DNA of 64,000 nucleotides, taken from positions 30,486,501-30,550,500 of the forward strand of contig OY754470.1 in assembly GCA_963575645.1 (NCBI GenBank). The letters run 5' to 3'. Below the pieces are notes generated by a model. That model did no database searches, had not been told where the DNA came from, and saw only the letters and a list, made by a program, of their open reading frames with translations. This document shows, piece by piece, positions 23,160-35,300 of this stretch. How positions within the stretch are numbered: the first letter of the stretch is position 1; each line of letters opens with the position of its first letter. The stretch is from Xanthostigma xanthostigma. Lineage: Eukaryota > Arthropoda > Insecta > Raphidioptera > Raphidiidae. Position numbers and translations under genes: made by a program.

Positions 23160-23240
23160 TATACCTATGTATATATTTTTTTTTAATATTTGTATTTATT
23201 TGTACCTATATTGTTTTTTTTTTTCTCTAGTGTGCCAGAA

Positions 23241-23738
23241 TGTAACATATACAACTTTTGTATTATGTTAACATATATAATATTTAAAATTTCAATATAA
23301 AACCTTTGTCAAAATAATTTAAAATCGAGAATCATCGTTGGTGATTACTTAACGTTCAATAATTAATTATTAGTTAACTGATTTCATTTGCGATCTTGTC
23401 AAGGTCTTAACAAAATTCCAAATTTTTAATTGTACTAAAATACTTTTGGCAGTTCTTTCTCATATTTCAAACTAAAAACATCTTGTACCATTATTTGGAT
23501 ATCAGAAATTATTCATTATTAAACTATTAATTTATTCTGATATATTTCCAATATAAATGGCTTCACAAGATACATTACAATAATAAAAGCATTCTGGCAT
23601 CTAGAACTAAACGATTTATATTTAAATAATTTTAATAATAACTTATAATACTTACCTTGCATCTTAAATAAAACAATAAATAATATAAAGTAACATAATT
23701 TCTTTACAACTAACGTCATAACAAAACAAAACGTTACA
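23241..23738 (+). repeat. 3' LTR (498 bp)
   Basis: Near-identical to the 5' LTR, with six extra bases (near 23649-23654) and one substitution. It is followed by target duplication AGGC. The 60 bases upstream are pyrimidine-rich, with no clear polypurine tract next to the LTR. Confidence 0.95.
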
Positions 23739-23742
23739 AGGC

Positions 23743-24220
23743 AAAGAAATATTACATAATTCCTCCATATTATGTACGTTTAAATTAAGATCAATAGAAA
23801 TCGAGTGTTTTAATAATTTACTGTCAAACAACAAGTTTCCTTCTAACATAACAATCAACATTGAAACGAAAGATATATCTACTTTGCAAAACTATAAATG
23901 ATTTCGGTAAAAAATCTTATTCCAATATATTAAATAAAAAACGGCCCTTGCTGCCCTCCCCTGAATCTGGCCCGGATTAGATCGTGCATCAAGGGCGTAC
24001 GCAAAATTTTGTTCGAGGGGGAAGCTAGAGTTAACATGAACATCCGGTTATATGATGTTATATCATACTACAATAACAATTGGGTTAAAAATGATAGTCT
24101 TACATGCTAAGTACTAATAACGGGAACTAAAAGATATTATTATAAAGTAAACGTAATGAATCTTTACACTTTATTCCATTGTTCAACATCAAAGACGGGG
24201 AGGGGGTCTGTGCGTTCACC
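23743..24220. other. No gene seen between the LTR element and the composite repeat block
   Basis: Contains GGGCGTACGCAAAATTTTG, a MITE-like terminus, near 23994. No ORF of interest. Confidence 0.45.
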
Positions 24221-26262
24221 ATAATATGCTTCGGTGCACCAATGTCTTAGCACATAGTAGTCCAAGCTCCCATGACAGAAAAAGTTACCCCTACGAACAC
24301 CTTAAAATTTTAAAGTGAAAATGGCTGAAAAACATGTAAGAAACATGTTACGCCCGCCAGACTAGTAATTTGTTGTTATTTTTTATGAAATTTTGAATTA
24401 AAAAAAAACATGATTTTACTTTCCAAAACACCTGCTTGAAATTTATACAATTTGTAGTAAATAATGTACCATTTTTGAAAAAATTGGTCTGGCTGACAAT
24501 TTTTATTAATAAATTTGTCAGACTTCATTTGTTATAAATTATTTTTGACGTGATAACGTCTTATAAATTGATGAATCACCAATCTTATAAATTGATAAAA
24601 CACCGGCTGCATGTTCGAAAAAGTGTAACGTTCCTAACGTTCCTAACGCGTAACGTTCCGCCTGACCCTGTGCGTGTTTTTTGCTAATTTCTCGCTCAAT
24701 TTAAATCAGATCGGTTTGAAACCAGTCTTAAACGAAAGAGGAGAACATTTTACATAGATTTCGTATAACAGAATTTGCCTAAACAGTTTTTTTATACAAA
24801 GGGTATAGCCGGATAGATATGGCGAGTTGGCCCCCAAATGGCAACCTATATCGAAACTTATGTTTAAATATCTACTTGATGTACGAACTCTTTTTATATA
24901 TGTGTTACCCCCGCACTCCCCTTTGACCTTGAGTTATAGAGCAAAAACCAGCCTACCTACGACTATCATTCAAAGACACATATCTCGAAAACTAATTGAG
25001 CTAAAGATGTAAAACCAACGCGAGCATTTAGGTAACCTTTAAGAGCACATTTTATATTTTTTTTGGATTTTTACGAATAATTACACACAAAATTAAAAAA
25101 TAAATAAAAATATAATTTTCAATTTTTCAGTGTTCTCTGTGACTTACAATCACTGAAATAATATATATTGTGGCACTTGATATGCACTACTACACATACA
25201 AATTGCATTAGAAAAAAGTTGGTGCAACACTTCGAAAAAAAATTTTTTTGACGCGCATCACATCATATAAGGATACAAACTTGACATAGTACACACATAT
25301 ATAAATATTTTATTAATTAAAATTATTGTTAGAATGGATTGAATGAAAATATAAACAATTTTCAGGAAAATATTGATTTCATACGGCGCGGTGCCGGGAA
25401 TTATACGAGCGACAGCGAGTTCGAACTTAACGTACTTAAGAGTTAAGACTTTATTTATTTACACCACCATGGCATCATTTTCTGTCGGAAGTAGCTATTA
25501 TTTATTATTTGTAGCTATTATTTTATTTTGTTATCTATAATAATTTCAGATAATATGTGTAAAAAATAAGGCTCTTCGTAAGGTTACTGGTTATAAAAAA
25601 GTTATCAAAACTGACAAAGACGCTAATTTGTTTAATTAATTTAATGAAATTATGACGTGGTGGTGTAAACACATAAACAGTCTTAACTCTTAAGCACGTA
25701 AATAACAAGCAGTGCAATAACAAGTACGAACTCGCTGTCGCTCGTATAATTCCCGGCACCGCGCCGTATGAAATCAATATTTTCCTGAAAATTGTTTATA
25801 TTTTCATTCAATCCATTCTAACAATAATTTTAATTAATAAAATATTTATATATGTGTGTACTATGTCAAGTTTGTATCCTTATATGATGTGATGCGCGTC
25901 AAAAAAATTTTTTTTCGAAGTGTTGCACCAACTTTTTTCTAATGCAATTTGTATGTGTAGTAGTGCATATCAAGTGCCACAATATATATTATTTCAGTGA
26001 TTGTAAGTCACAGAGAACACTGAAAAATTGAAAATTATATTTTTATTTATTTTTTAATTTTGTGTGTAATTATTCGTAAAAATCCAAAAAAAATATAAAA
26101 TGTGCTCTTAAAGGTTACCTAAATCCTCGCGTTGGTTTTACCTCTTTAGCTCAATTAGTTTTCGAGATATGTGTCTTTGAATGATAGTCGTAGGTAGGCT
26201 GGTTTTTGCTCTATAACTCAAGGTCAAAGGGGAGTGCGGGGGTAACACATAATATATAAAAA

Positions 26263-26786
26263 CTCGGGTCGCAGTGCAAAACCCTGCCGACAATATAGTG
26301 TATTTGCTTTTATAGGCAGTGTGGCTCTGTTGTATGAGCTTAACTTTGTTTTGAACAAAATAAAAAAAATTACCCCTTAATACACCCCTTAAAACAACAT
26401 TTTTTTAGTTAATTTTAATACTACATAGCAATTCAACATCTGTACCAAATTATATACACCCTTCTGTATGTAAATCTATATCAGTAAACATGTGTTTTCA
26501 TAAAATGTGTAAGTCCGGTCCTGTAGGGCCGATTTTTTTTAAATTTTAGCGGCACTTTTTAATAATTACTAAAGGGTTAAATTTCAATTTTGAAACGATT
26601 CTGAGAACTTTTTCGGTATTTTTGGGCCCGAAAACTTATTTCAACCCCTAAATACCACCCTTAACATGGCCCGATTAAGCCCATTTTAAATAGGCTTCGT
26701 GCGGTGATGGTTTCCAACGTGTGGACCAAATTTCATTTAAATCGATTAAGTCTGTCGAGAGTTATCGTGCTAACACATATATATAT

Positions 26787-26823
<37 letters not shown>

Positions 26824-26959
26824 CATATATATATAAACATTTCCAAAAATGGTGCCAAACTTCTTAGAAACTTATGAAACGTCGAGAAATTTTGGTCCGA
26901 CCCCTAGGTCCCGCCATCCGACCGACGCCAATAGTGTAAGTGCCTTATGGCAAATACAC
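26263..26959. mobile_element. Nested insertion in the foldback right arm
   Basis: The left arm is continuous across this point; the right arm is split by 697 bp. TAAAAA flanks both sides (26257-26262, 26960-26965) and probably represents the target duplication. Inside, GTGTATTTGC near 26296 is mirrored by GCAAATACAC at the right end. A TA microsatellite sits at about 26777-26834. Class unknown. Confidence 0.6.
26777..26834. repeat. (TA)n microsatellite
   Basis: About 58 bases of TA dinucleotide with a few interruptions, inside the nested insertion. Confidence 0.9.
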
Positions 26960-27360
26960 TAAAAAGAGTTCGTACATCAAGTAGATATTTAAACATAAGT
27001 ATCGATATAGGTTGCCATTTGGGGGCCAACTCGCCATATCTATCCGGCTATACCCTTTATATAGAAAAATAGCTGTATAAATGCAACATGAAAACGGCTG
27101 AATTTCTAATGTTTAATTCAATTTTTTGACATTAGTATTTTGTGAAATGCAACTCCTTCTAAGTTAAGTATTGAAATAACTAATTATTATTAGAACATAA
27201 TACTTTGACAGTTGCAAACGTCACTTTTGACATTTCTTATCATTCCGACACCAAGGATAAGCGGATTGAAACCAAATTTTGGGAGGTTTAGGTTATGTAT
27301 TACGGAATACGTTATCACGTAAAACTATCGTCCGTAAACCGACTTTACAGACAACCAATT

Positions 27361-28905
27361 TTTTTTGACGTGATAACGTCTTATAAATTGATGAATCACC
27401 AATCTTATAAATTGATAAAACACCGGCTGCATGCACGAAAAAGTGTAACGTTCCTAACGTTCGTAACGCGTAACGCGTAACGTTCCGCCTGACCCTGTGC
27501 GTGCTTTTTGCTAATTTCTCGCTCAATTTAAATCAGATCGGTTTGAAACCAGTCTTAAACGAAAGAGGAGAACATTTTACATAGATTTCGTATAACAGAA
27601 TTTGCCTAAACAGTTTTTTTATACAAATTTATATAGAAAAATAGCTGTATAAATGCAATGTTGTCTAATGCATGGCGCGACGCGGTCGGTCGTCTTTGTT
27701 TGCCGTACATGGAAATAAGAAGATAACGTATGTCTTGTCTTAACATGAAAACGGCTGCATTTCTAATGTTTAATTCAATTTTTTGACATTAGTAGGTATT
27801 TTGTGAAATGCAACGCCTTCTAAGTTAACTATTGGAATAACTAATTATTAGAACATAAATCCTACTTTGACAGTTGCAAACGTCATTTTTGACATTTCTT
27901 ACCATTCCGACACCACGGATGATCGGATTGAAACCAAATTTTGGGAGGATGTTTGATATGCAATTATAAAGTGGTCTATTGTTTTTCGGGGAACATAGGC
28001 GCATGCGCAAAAGAGTATATCTTTTATAATGTTGTTTTATATAATAATAATATAGTTTTTATAACGGCTTATTATTCTATATATTTTTACTAGAAATGTT
28101 TGTAAATTTTCTTGGTGATAATCGGCGCATGCGCAACAGATATTATACGCTATGATGTTTTTTATATAATAATAGTATACTTTTCATAACGGTTTAATTA
28201 TTCTATATGTTTTACAAGAAAGTTTTGTAATTTATTTTTCGGGAAAATCGGCGCATGCGCAACAGAGATAGGTATATTCGGAGAAAGATGTACCTACCAT
28301 TTAATGTTTTTGACGTGATAACGTCTTATAAATTGATGAAACACCAATCTTATAAATTGATGAAACACCGGCAGCATGTACAAAAAAGTGTCACGTTCCG
28401 AAATGTGTCACGTTCCGCCTGACTTAAATATGATATTCGAGCGGCAGATATCATCAACCGATTGAGATGAAAATTTGTATACACGTTTAGTTTGAATGAA
28501 AATGCATGGTTAGCTGTGTGACGTCACTTTAAATCCAATATGGCGGACTTCTAAAGATGGCGGACTAATTTTATTATGCTTTCCTACAATATGGGTATCA
28601 AATGAAAGGGCTTGCTGAGAATAACTCGAAAAATAAAGTGACGTTAGTTTAAATCCAATATGGCGGACTTCTAAAGATGGCGGACTAAGTTTTTGACGTG
28701 ATAACGTCTTATAAATTGATGAAACACCAGCTGCACGCACGAAAAAGTGTAACGTTCCGTAACGTTCCGCCTGACCCTGTGCGTGCAAGCGAGAGCGCAG
28801 TAATGCATTATTAAATATGATATTCGAGCGGAATACGTTATCACGTAAAACTATCGTCCGTAAACCGACTTTACAGACAACCAATTTTTTTATGAAAATA
28901 CATTT
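27361..28905. repeat. Family B and inverted family A repeat units
   Basis: Family B starts (TTTGACGTGATAACGTCTTA) occur at about 27365, 28310 and 28694. Their inverted partners, with GTTTACGGACGATAGTTTTA on the complementary strand, lie at about 27310 and 28850. Another start is at 24545. 27990-28262 holds about 2.2 tandem copies of a roughly 126-bp unit beginning CGCATGCGCAA, an inverted piece of family A. 28503-28690 holds about 1.6 copies of a roughly 115-bp unit with CCAATATGGCGGACTTC. Confidence 0.7.
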
Positions 28906-29830
28906 CATAACACCTCCTTGAATTTTTTTTTAAATAAAGTTTAAGATCTCTTCTATCTAATACAACTTGTCTGGCTGACAATTTTTGTTAATAAATTAGT
29001 CAGACTTCATTTGTTATAAATTTTTTTTTTATGAAGTCTGTAATTGTAAAAAACATTTTTTCGCTGACAGACCAATTTTTATGCAGAAAATAGATGTCAA
29101 ACCTTCTTTCAGAAAAAAAATAAGGTGGTGTTTTGACACGGCCCTTGTAAAAGCTGATTTGTTTATGAAAAAACGCTGTCACGGCGCTTAAAAATTGAAT
29201 CTGGCATGGTAAAAACAATATTTTGATGAAAAATGTATTAAAGTATATATTAATTTAGAATTAATTTTTTTTTTTAATTCTAAATTAGATCTTAATCTTT
29301 TTCTGTCATGGGAGCTTAGTCTATAGACGCCAGACGGTCTGTCTATGTGCTAAGACATTGGTGCACCGAAGCATATTATATACGTTGCTATCTAACGGCA
29401 TTTTATAATATTACTATAAATGTTCGGAACTTTCGCCCTCTGTTATTACATAGGAAATTTAAAATTAACAATTTCACTATGACTAGGTATGGAGGGTAGA
29501 GGTTCCATAACCGTGACACACAGAACAGTAAATTGTTCTGTGACCGTGACATATAACTCAATTTGTATCCGCAATCTATTAAATATGGGTTATCCTGGTG
29601 TAACTTATTTTTTTGTAATTGGGTATTTTTTGAAAGTGCATCTATAAAAATGACAAAAACTTGATTTTTTAATTTTAGCATTTCCAATATTAAAAAACAG
29701 GCTAGAATTACATGAGAATTACCAACCGCTGTTCATATGATATTTCATAGCATATAATATCTCAGTATGCACAGAAAAAACGGTTAAAGTACCAGAGACT
29801 TAGTACCAATGTTCTCTGCTTAGTACTTAC

Positions 29831-30354
29831 TAGTGATGTGCCGGATATTCGTATCCGTATCCGCGGATATTCGAGGGAGAAGAAAAATCCGTATCCGTTA
29901 GTTTTTGGCGGATCTTTAACCTTATTAATTTTCAATTCATAGATGAAATTTTATATATATAGGTTATTAGGTAATAATAAAAACCTGTTAAATTTCATTC
30001 AGATTATTTTTTATTTTTTTAATCGTATTTGGCACCTTTATATTTGCAAACATTTATCGTAGTGAGTACCATACTAATAGTAAACTTAAAGGTAGGTACT
30101 AAATCAACTATCTTTATAATGAGATATTGCACATCGATCTTTGGAAAGAGACAATCTGTTATGAGAGATAACTCTTAAAGAGGTCAATAACTTTTTCCCA
30201 TAACAGATAGTCTCTTTCCAAAGGTTGATGTACAATATTTACCGCCGCGTACTCTAAGAAAGTTAAGATCCGTATCCGCGGATCTTGAAACCAAAAATCC
30301 GTATTCAGATCCGTATCCGCGGATATACATTTTTAACGATCCGGCACATCACTA
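29831..30354. mobile_element. hAT-like MITE with TAGTGATGTGCCGGAT ends
   Basis: Inverted ends TAGTGATGTGCCGGAT / ATCCGGCACATCACTA. GTATCCGCGGAT recurs inside both ends. An inner inverted repeat (about 30122-30241, CTTTGGAAAGAGAC) forms a further hairpin. Flanks GTACTTAC and GTATTACC resemble but do not match, so a target duplication is not proven. No coding content. Confidence 0.65.
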
Positions 30355-32307
30355 GTATTACCCTCTACTTCAAAGTTGTCAATGTTTATGTGCCAAGGGT
30401 CGCTTTTACCGTGGGGGTGGACGCCACCCCTTCTCGAGGATGAACTATTTTTTATTAAAAATAAGTATAGGAATGGATAGACTGACTAATTCTAAACAGT
30501 TTTTGTTTTATAAAGTTTTTACTTAAAGTCAATACTTTTCGACTTATTCGAGAGTGGAACGTCAATTTTTCAACAACAAAAAATACGTTTTCAGACGGTA
30601 TTGCATGAATAACTATGAAAATAAGTATTTTATAAAAAAAAATCATTCGTTGTTAAAATGTAGCTTATAAAAAAACAAAAAAATATACTAGGTTTAAAAT
30701 ATCACTAGACCCAACAGTAACGGAGTAATAGCTTAAAGGTTGGTTCTTCTTTGTCAAACGCCAAAATCGAAAGTTTCAACGTGAAATATCAAAAAAAAAA
30801 ACAACAATGATTTTTCGGGCAAAACTGATAGAACTTTTTTTGAAGTGCTTGAAAAAATATTAATTTTTTTTATGGAAGCTCCTAGTATCAAAATTAAGCG
30901 AGTTATGACAAAAACAAAATTGGCCCCTATTTTTTTGGCGGCAAAAAATGTGGAAATCACCCCCTAATTACCACCCCAATTGAAAATGATCGTTACTACT
31001 TTACAATTTATTTGTAATATGCCCTATAAGTTTGACCGGTTTAAAGTGCTTAGTTTTGAAAAAAATTGAACTTGAAGTAAAGAGAGATTTTTGCAAGTTT
31101 GCAAAAAATTGCCTTTCTTTAAAAATAACTAAAAAACTATGAACGATACGCAAAATTTTGAAGCGTTAAAAATTTTGTTTTTTTTCTTTTTCTGTACGAT
31201 AAAAGTTGAGAAAGATATGGTCGTTTCAAGTTTGCATATGTTCGCAAATAGTAACGTTTTCAAAATCTTTCAGCTCAAACCTGTTAAAAAATAAGAGCTT
31301 AAAAAAATTAGTTTACATCAGCTTATAGCTCTTGATAAAACCTACAAAATGTTTTTTTGTTGAACTTGATAGCTCAAAAACTAAGCGAGTTATGGTAAAA
31401 ATACCCAATCACAAATTTTACAGTTATCAAAACACGTATAATTACAAGAATGTCGTGTCGCTAGAGGTCTTGACACGTGTGAAGTGAGCTTTGCGAGTCC
31501 ATATTTAAATAGTCAGACTTGCACTCATAAATTTAATGTAATGAATTCCAACGTATTTTGGACTTGTTTCTGGTTAGTAGTATATTTGTAATTATACAGT
31601 TCGCGTCTAATAAAGAACTCCCCCCTCTTGATTTTTGCAGAAATTAAGGAGCTTAGTCAAAATAGATGCGAAGTCTTATCACACAAACTCACAAGGACTA
31701 TCTGTTTGATTGGGTCAATAGTTCATTAAGGAATTTATTTAGATATCAGCGGACTAGCCACAGCGTAAAAATTAATACATTAGGAAGTACTAGATTCTAA
31801 TCAATTAAAAAAAGGCCAATAGTAGTTGCAAAAATATATTTTGTATGCTAACGGTTTTTGTAGAAGCATTAACTTTTATACATATAAAAAAAACTAACTA
31901 TATTTCGATAATAACAGCAAACAAATATCAATTATAATATCGTCAATGGTCTCATTTAATGTCAGTAAAAACACATATTTCTAAGTCATTATTCAATAGA
32001 ATATAGTTCTCAAACACTAATTTTTGGTGCGGCACTTTGATTTGCTGTAGAAAAGTGATACTGAAAAAAAAAACTAAACTGGTGTCTTGAATCCCATACT
32101 TCGTGACAAAAAAAAAAATATATATCGATGAGTAGAACTGGTGATGGGCGATCCTATTATTCTTCATGCAAGTATACAATTTTCTTTTCTGTTACTATGC
32201 CCCCCAGTAGGTACACACACAGGAGAGAACAGATTGTGTATTTGTCTCAACTACCTATATCAATGGTCATATTAATGAGCCATTAACGATATTCTATATT
32301 AAATAGA
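30355..32307. other. Downstream of IDH2: repeat-like AT-rich DNA
   Basis: 'AAGCGAGTTATG' occurs at about 30896 and 31384 within related text. No ORF with motifs. The IDH2 3' UTR must end in the right part, but I see no clear AATAAA near the stop. Confidence 0.45.
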
Positions 32308-35300
32308 TCAATTTTTCAGTTTCCTTTTAAGCTGCTCTTCAAGTTGTTCAGCAATTGCTTCTAAGAAGTCCGTTGTGTTAAGATACATATTTTCTTTGAC
32401 ATTTTTTAACCCGTGTATGCAAATTGCCAAATCTTTTGTCATCTTTCCTGATTCAACACACTCGACACATGCCTCCTCAAGACTTTTAGTAAACTGTCCA
32501 AGTTCAGGAGTGTTATCTAATTTTGCACGATGTTCCAAACCGCGAGTCCACGCGAATATTGAAGCAATTGGATTAGTTGAAGTGGGTAGTCCTTTTTGAT
32601 GTTGCCTAAAATAAAAGTTAATAATGTTTTATGTGGATGAAAATTTCAATAATGCGTAAATATGACACTATTAAAAATAAAAACTGTACAGTTACCTGTA
32701 ATGACGAGTTACAGTACCATGTGCCGCTTCTGATTCTAAAGTTTTTCCATCGGGGCAAAGTAAGACAGAAGTCATCAAACCTAAGGAACCATAGCCTTGT
32801 GCAACAATATCTGATTGAACATCTCCGTCATAATTTTTACACGCCCAAACAAAACCTCCAGACGATTTCAATGTCTGGGCCACCATGTCATCTATTAATC
32901 TGTGTTCATACCATATTTTAGCTTCTTCATACTGTTTTTTGTAATGTCTATAAACAAAAATAATATTTTAAAAGAATGCAAGTTTATTTAAAAAAAAAAA
33001 TTGATTAATACTTAATGACTGTAAAAATGCGAATATCGGTACCACGGAATATTTTAAAGCATTGAACCTTACTTCTCATAAATATCTTGAAAAATATCTT
33101 TGAATCTCCCATCATATTTCTTGAGTATTGTGTTTTTAGTGGAAAGATACAATGGCCATCTACGTTGCAATGCAAATTGAAATGAAGAATGAGCAAAAGC
33201 TGTAATACTTTCATCTGTATTGTACATGCCCATCGCGATGCCCGGCGTTTTATATTTAAATAGTTCATGTTTCACTATTTCTCCATCGTCAGCTGTATAT
33301 ACAAGGTCTACCTATCAATTTAAAAACATATACAATATATACATATATGTATATCAATACGTTTGCTTATATAGGTGTAGAAAATTTATTACAAATCGAA
33401 ATTCTCGCCAAAAGTATTTTAATAGAGAGAATAATTAGAGGAGAAAATTGTTTTTAGCATACTACTATAAATACTCAACAAAGAAACCGATTGAAGGGCA
33501 AAATATTGGGCAAACTTTTGTTTTTACAAAGCATTGATCGATAAGAAGTATTGGTATTGAGTAAGGTATTATATAATATTTTAATCAATGGTATTGCGAT
33601 ATTTAAAGATTTCATATTTTTATCGTTGACCTTTTTTTGTCCCTAAGATTTTTGTCTTTTTTTGTAATTTGTTAAAAAAAAAAAAAAAACAACCGATATA
33701 TTTTCTGACATTATGTCGATATAATATTGACGCTAATATACCATGAGTTACATCGAAAAAAATCGATGTTTTTTTTCAACGTCCATCACTACTCCAAGCT
33801 GGACCCAAAGTTTGGACCTTGTAGTTGTAGACGATAATCTATTGCACCTTACCGCTTGGACACGGTATTATCTACACTACACTAAGGGTGCGTTCCGATA
33901 TACACTGGGAGCACTGTACAGTGTGACGTCAATTCAGTATACTGTGAAGCCGTTCCTTTATAGCCAGTAATACTGGTTACTATTTAAAACGGAACGCACT
34001 CCAGTATACTGTCAGCATCGTTTTTTGACGCAGTTTTCAAATGAGCGTATTAAAGATTTCTAATTAAATAAGCTCAATTTTTGCAAATTTTTCATTATTT
34101 TCAGAAGTCCAAAATAATTTCAGAATTTTTAATGTCAACTGTTTAGCACTCAAGCGGCTTTGACTGATCACGTGATCAAAGTACTGGCGAGTACCTTACC
34201 TCGAAAACGCCAGTGCTCGCAGTAGAAATATATGGTTATTTATGACGTCATATATTTCCCTAGGGTACTGCGGCAGTATACTGGCGTTCATAACGGAACG
34301 AATTTTTCTACAGTAAGAGCACTGGGCAGTGCTCCCAGTGTATATCTGAACGCACCCTAAGCCTACTGGTCAGACGATGCTTATTTGTGACACTCTAGCC
34401 TACACAAATGAACTGTCAAACAGTTTGAAAAATATAAGAAAACCAGCTGTTTTATAGGAGGCACATGCAAAAAATACTATTCATATCTCGTGAGTAATGG
34501 TATCACGGGCAATGTTCCCTCTAATTTTTTCGCTGACTTCGCAGTACTAAAGTATAAGGGAGCAAAAATGTTCAAAATGTATGTAAAAGTGTGCAATTGC
34601 GTTTGAGGTCAATTTTTTTTAATAAATACTCATGAAAAATACATTTTAAAAACATTTTTTTAACACGCGAACAAGAAAGGATTTTTTCCATTTTCAGATG
34701 TAATTCATTTATAATATGAAATTTAAAAAGAACGCTGAACAAGCCAATTGTGCGGAAAATACAAAAACGGCTGCGCAACTTTCGAAAAATTAATGCGCGG
34801 CCGCACACACGCGCAGCTTAGAGGGAACTTCCCATTACGAGTCGTGTGACTGTCAAAATTCGCGTTTGTTTTAAACATTATGTCACAGTTTGCTGTAATA
34901 TAACCCATTACGACACTAGATATTATACAATCTACTATTAATAACCTTTCCAGGTTTAGTAACGAGAAAGTCCTTGGCTTTATATTGGTCTCCATGCGCA
35001 TGGCGACCGACAACAATCGAATTCGTCCATCCTGGAACTAACTTTGGTATATTCTTGCAAATAATTGGCTCGCGAAACACAGTCCCTCCTAGAATATTTC
35101 TAATCGTTCCATTCGGTGAAAGCCACATTTTTTTCAATTTAAATTCTGTAATAAGCCGCCATATTATATTAAATCATACACGAAAATAAGACTACGATTG
35201 AACTGAAAGTGTGGATCAGCTTTAAAATAACCTTAAAATCTACATCGGGCGGGTCACGAAGTGACTCATTTGATTGTTCCGCAAATATATAGTTGATTTA

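Larger units (their letters stand above)
18554..23738 (+). mobile_element. Ty3/gypsy LTR retrotransposon, apparently intact and young
   Basis: A full element of 5185 bp: 5' LTR, primer site, gag, pol, 3' LTR. It is flanked by the 4-bp target duplication AGGC at 18550-18553 and 23739-23742. The LTRs start TGTAACATATAC and end ACGTTACA. They differ by one substitution and one 6-bp indel, so insertion is recent. Domain order is protease, reverse transcriptase, RNase H, integrase, which places it in Ty3/gypsy and excludes Ty1/copia. There is no env-like ORF: only about 80 bases separate the pol stop from the 3' LTR. Both ORFs are open, so it may still be mobile. It landed at the outer edge of an older hairpin (18419-18550). 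Confidence 0.95.
24801..27055. mobile_element. Large foldback element inserted between AAA and TTT (Spy-like)
   Basis: A long inverted repeat: left arm 24801 to about 25480, loop about 25481-25654, right arm about 25655-27055 with a 697-bp nested insertion. Ends read GGGTATAGCCGGATAGATAT and the complement. Where sampled, the arms match at roughly 97 percent. The flanks are AAA (24798-24800) and TTT (27056-27058) with no target duplication. The undisturbed site AAATTT is at 27625-27630 in a second copy of the host repeat. Precise insertion between AAA and TTT is the behaviour I recall for the Spy group of invertebrate DNA transposons. No transposase was seen, so the copy is non-autonomous. 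Confidence 0.8.
24221..29379. repeat. Composite repeat block bounded by inverted 60-80-base repeats
   Basis: Left 24221-24284 and right 29297-29379 are inverted copies (GCTTCGGTGCACCAATGTCT and complement). The right one holds about 25 extra bases. Just inside are direct copies of a 55-base segment (24487-24541 and 28969-29026) containing GTCTGGCTGACAATTTTT. The core consists of repeated 'family B' units rich in ACGTGATAACGT, AACGTTCC and TATAAATTGATGAA, plus family A fragments and the foldback element. No coding potential was recognised. Confidence 0.65.

Noticed and set aside
26777-26834. CRISPR-like or other spaced repeat array
   Set aside because: Simple TA microsatellite. No array of repeats with unique spacers exists in the window.
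28510-28908. 132-residue minus ORF with repeated peptide [13 protein letters not shown]
   Set aside because: The peptide repeat only reflects the 115-bp DNA tandem unit. The same peptide is read from 52051-52266.
24487-29026. The 55-base direct repeats as LTRs of a retroelement
   Set aside because: No primer site, no coding region and no terminal TG...CA. They are better explained as parts of a dispersed repeat.
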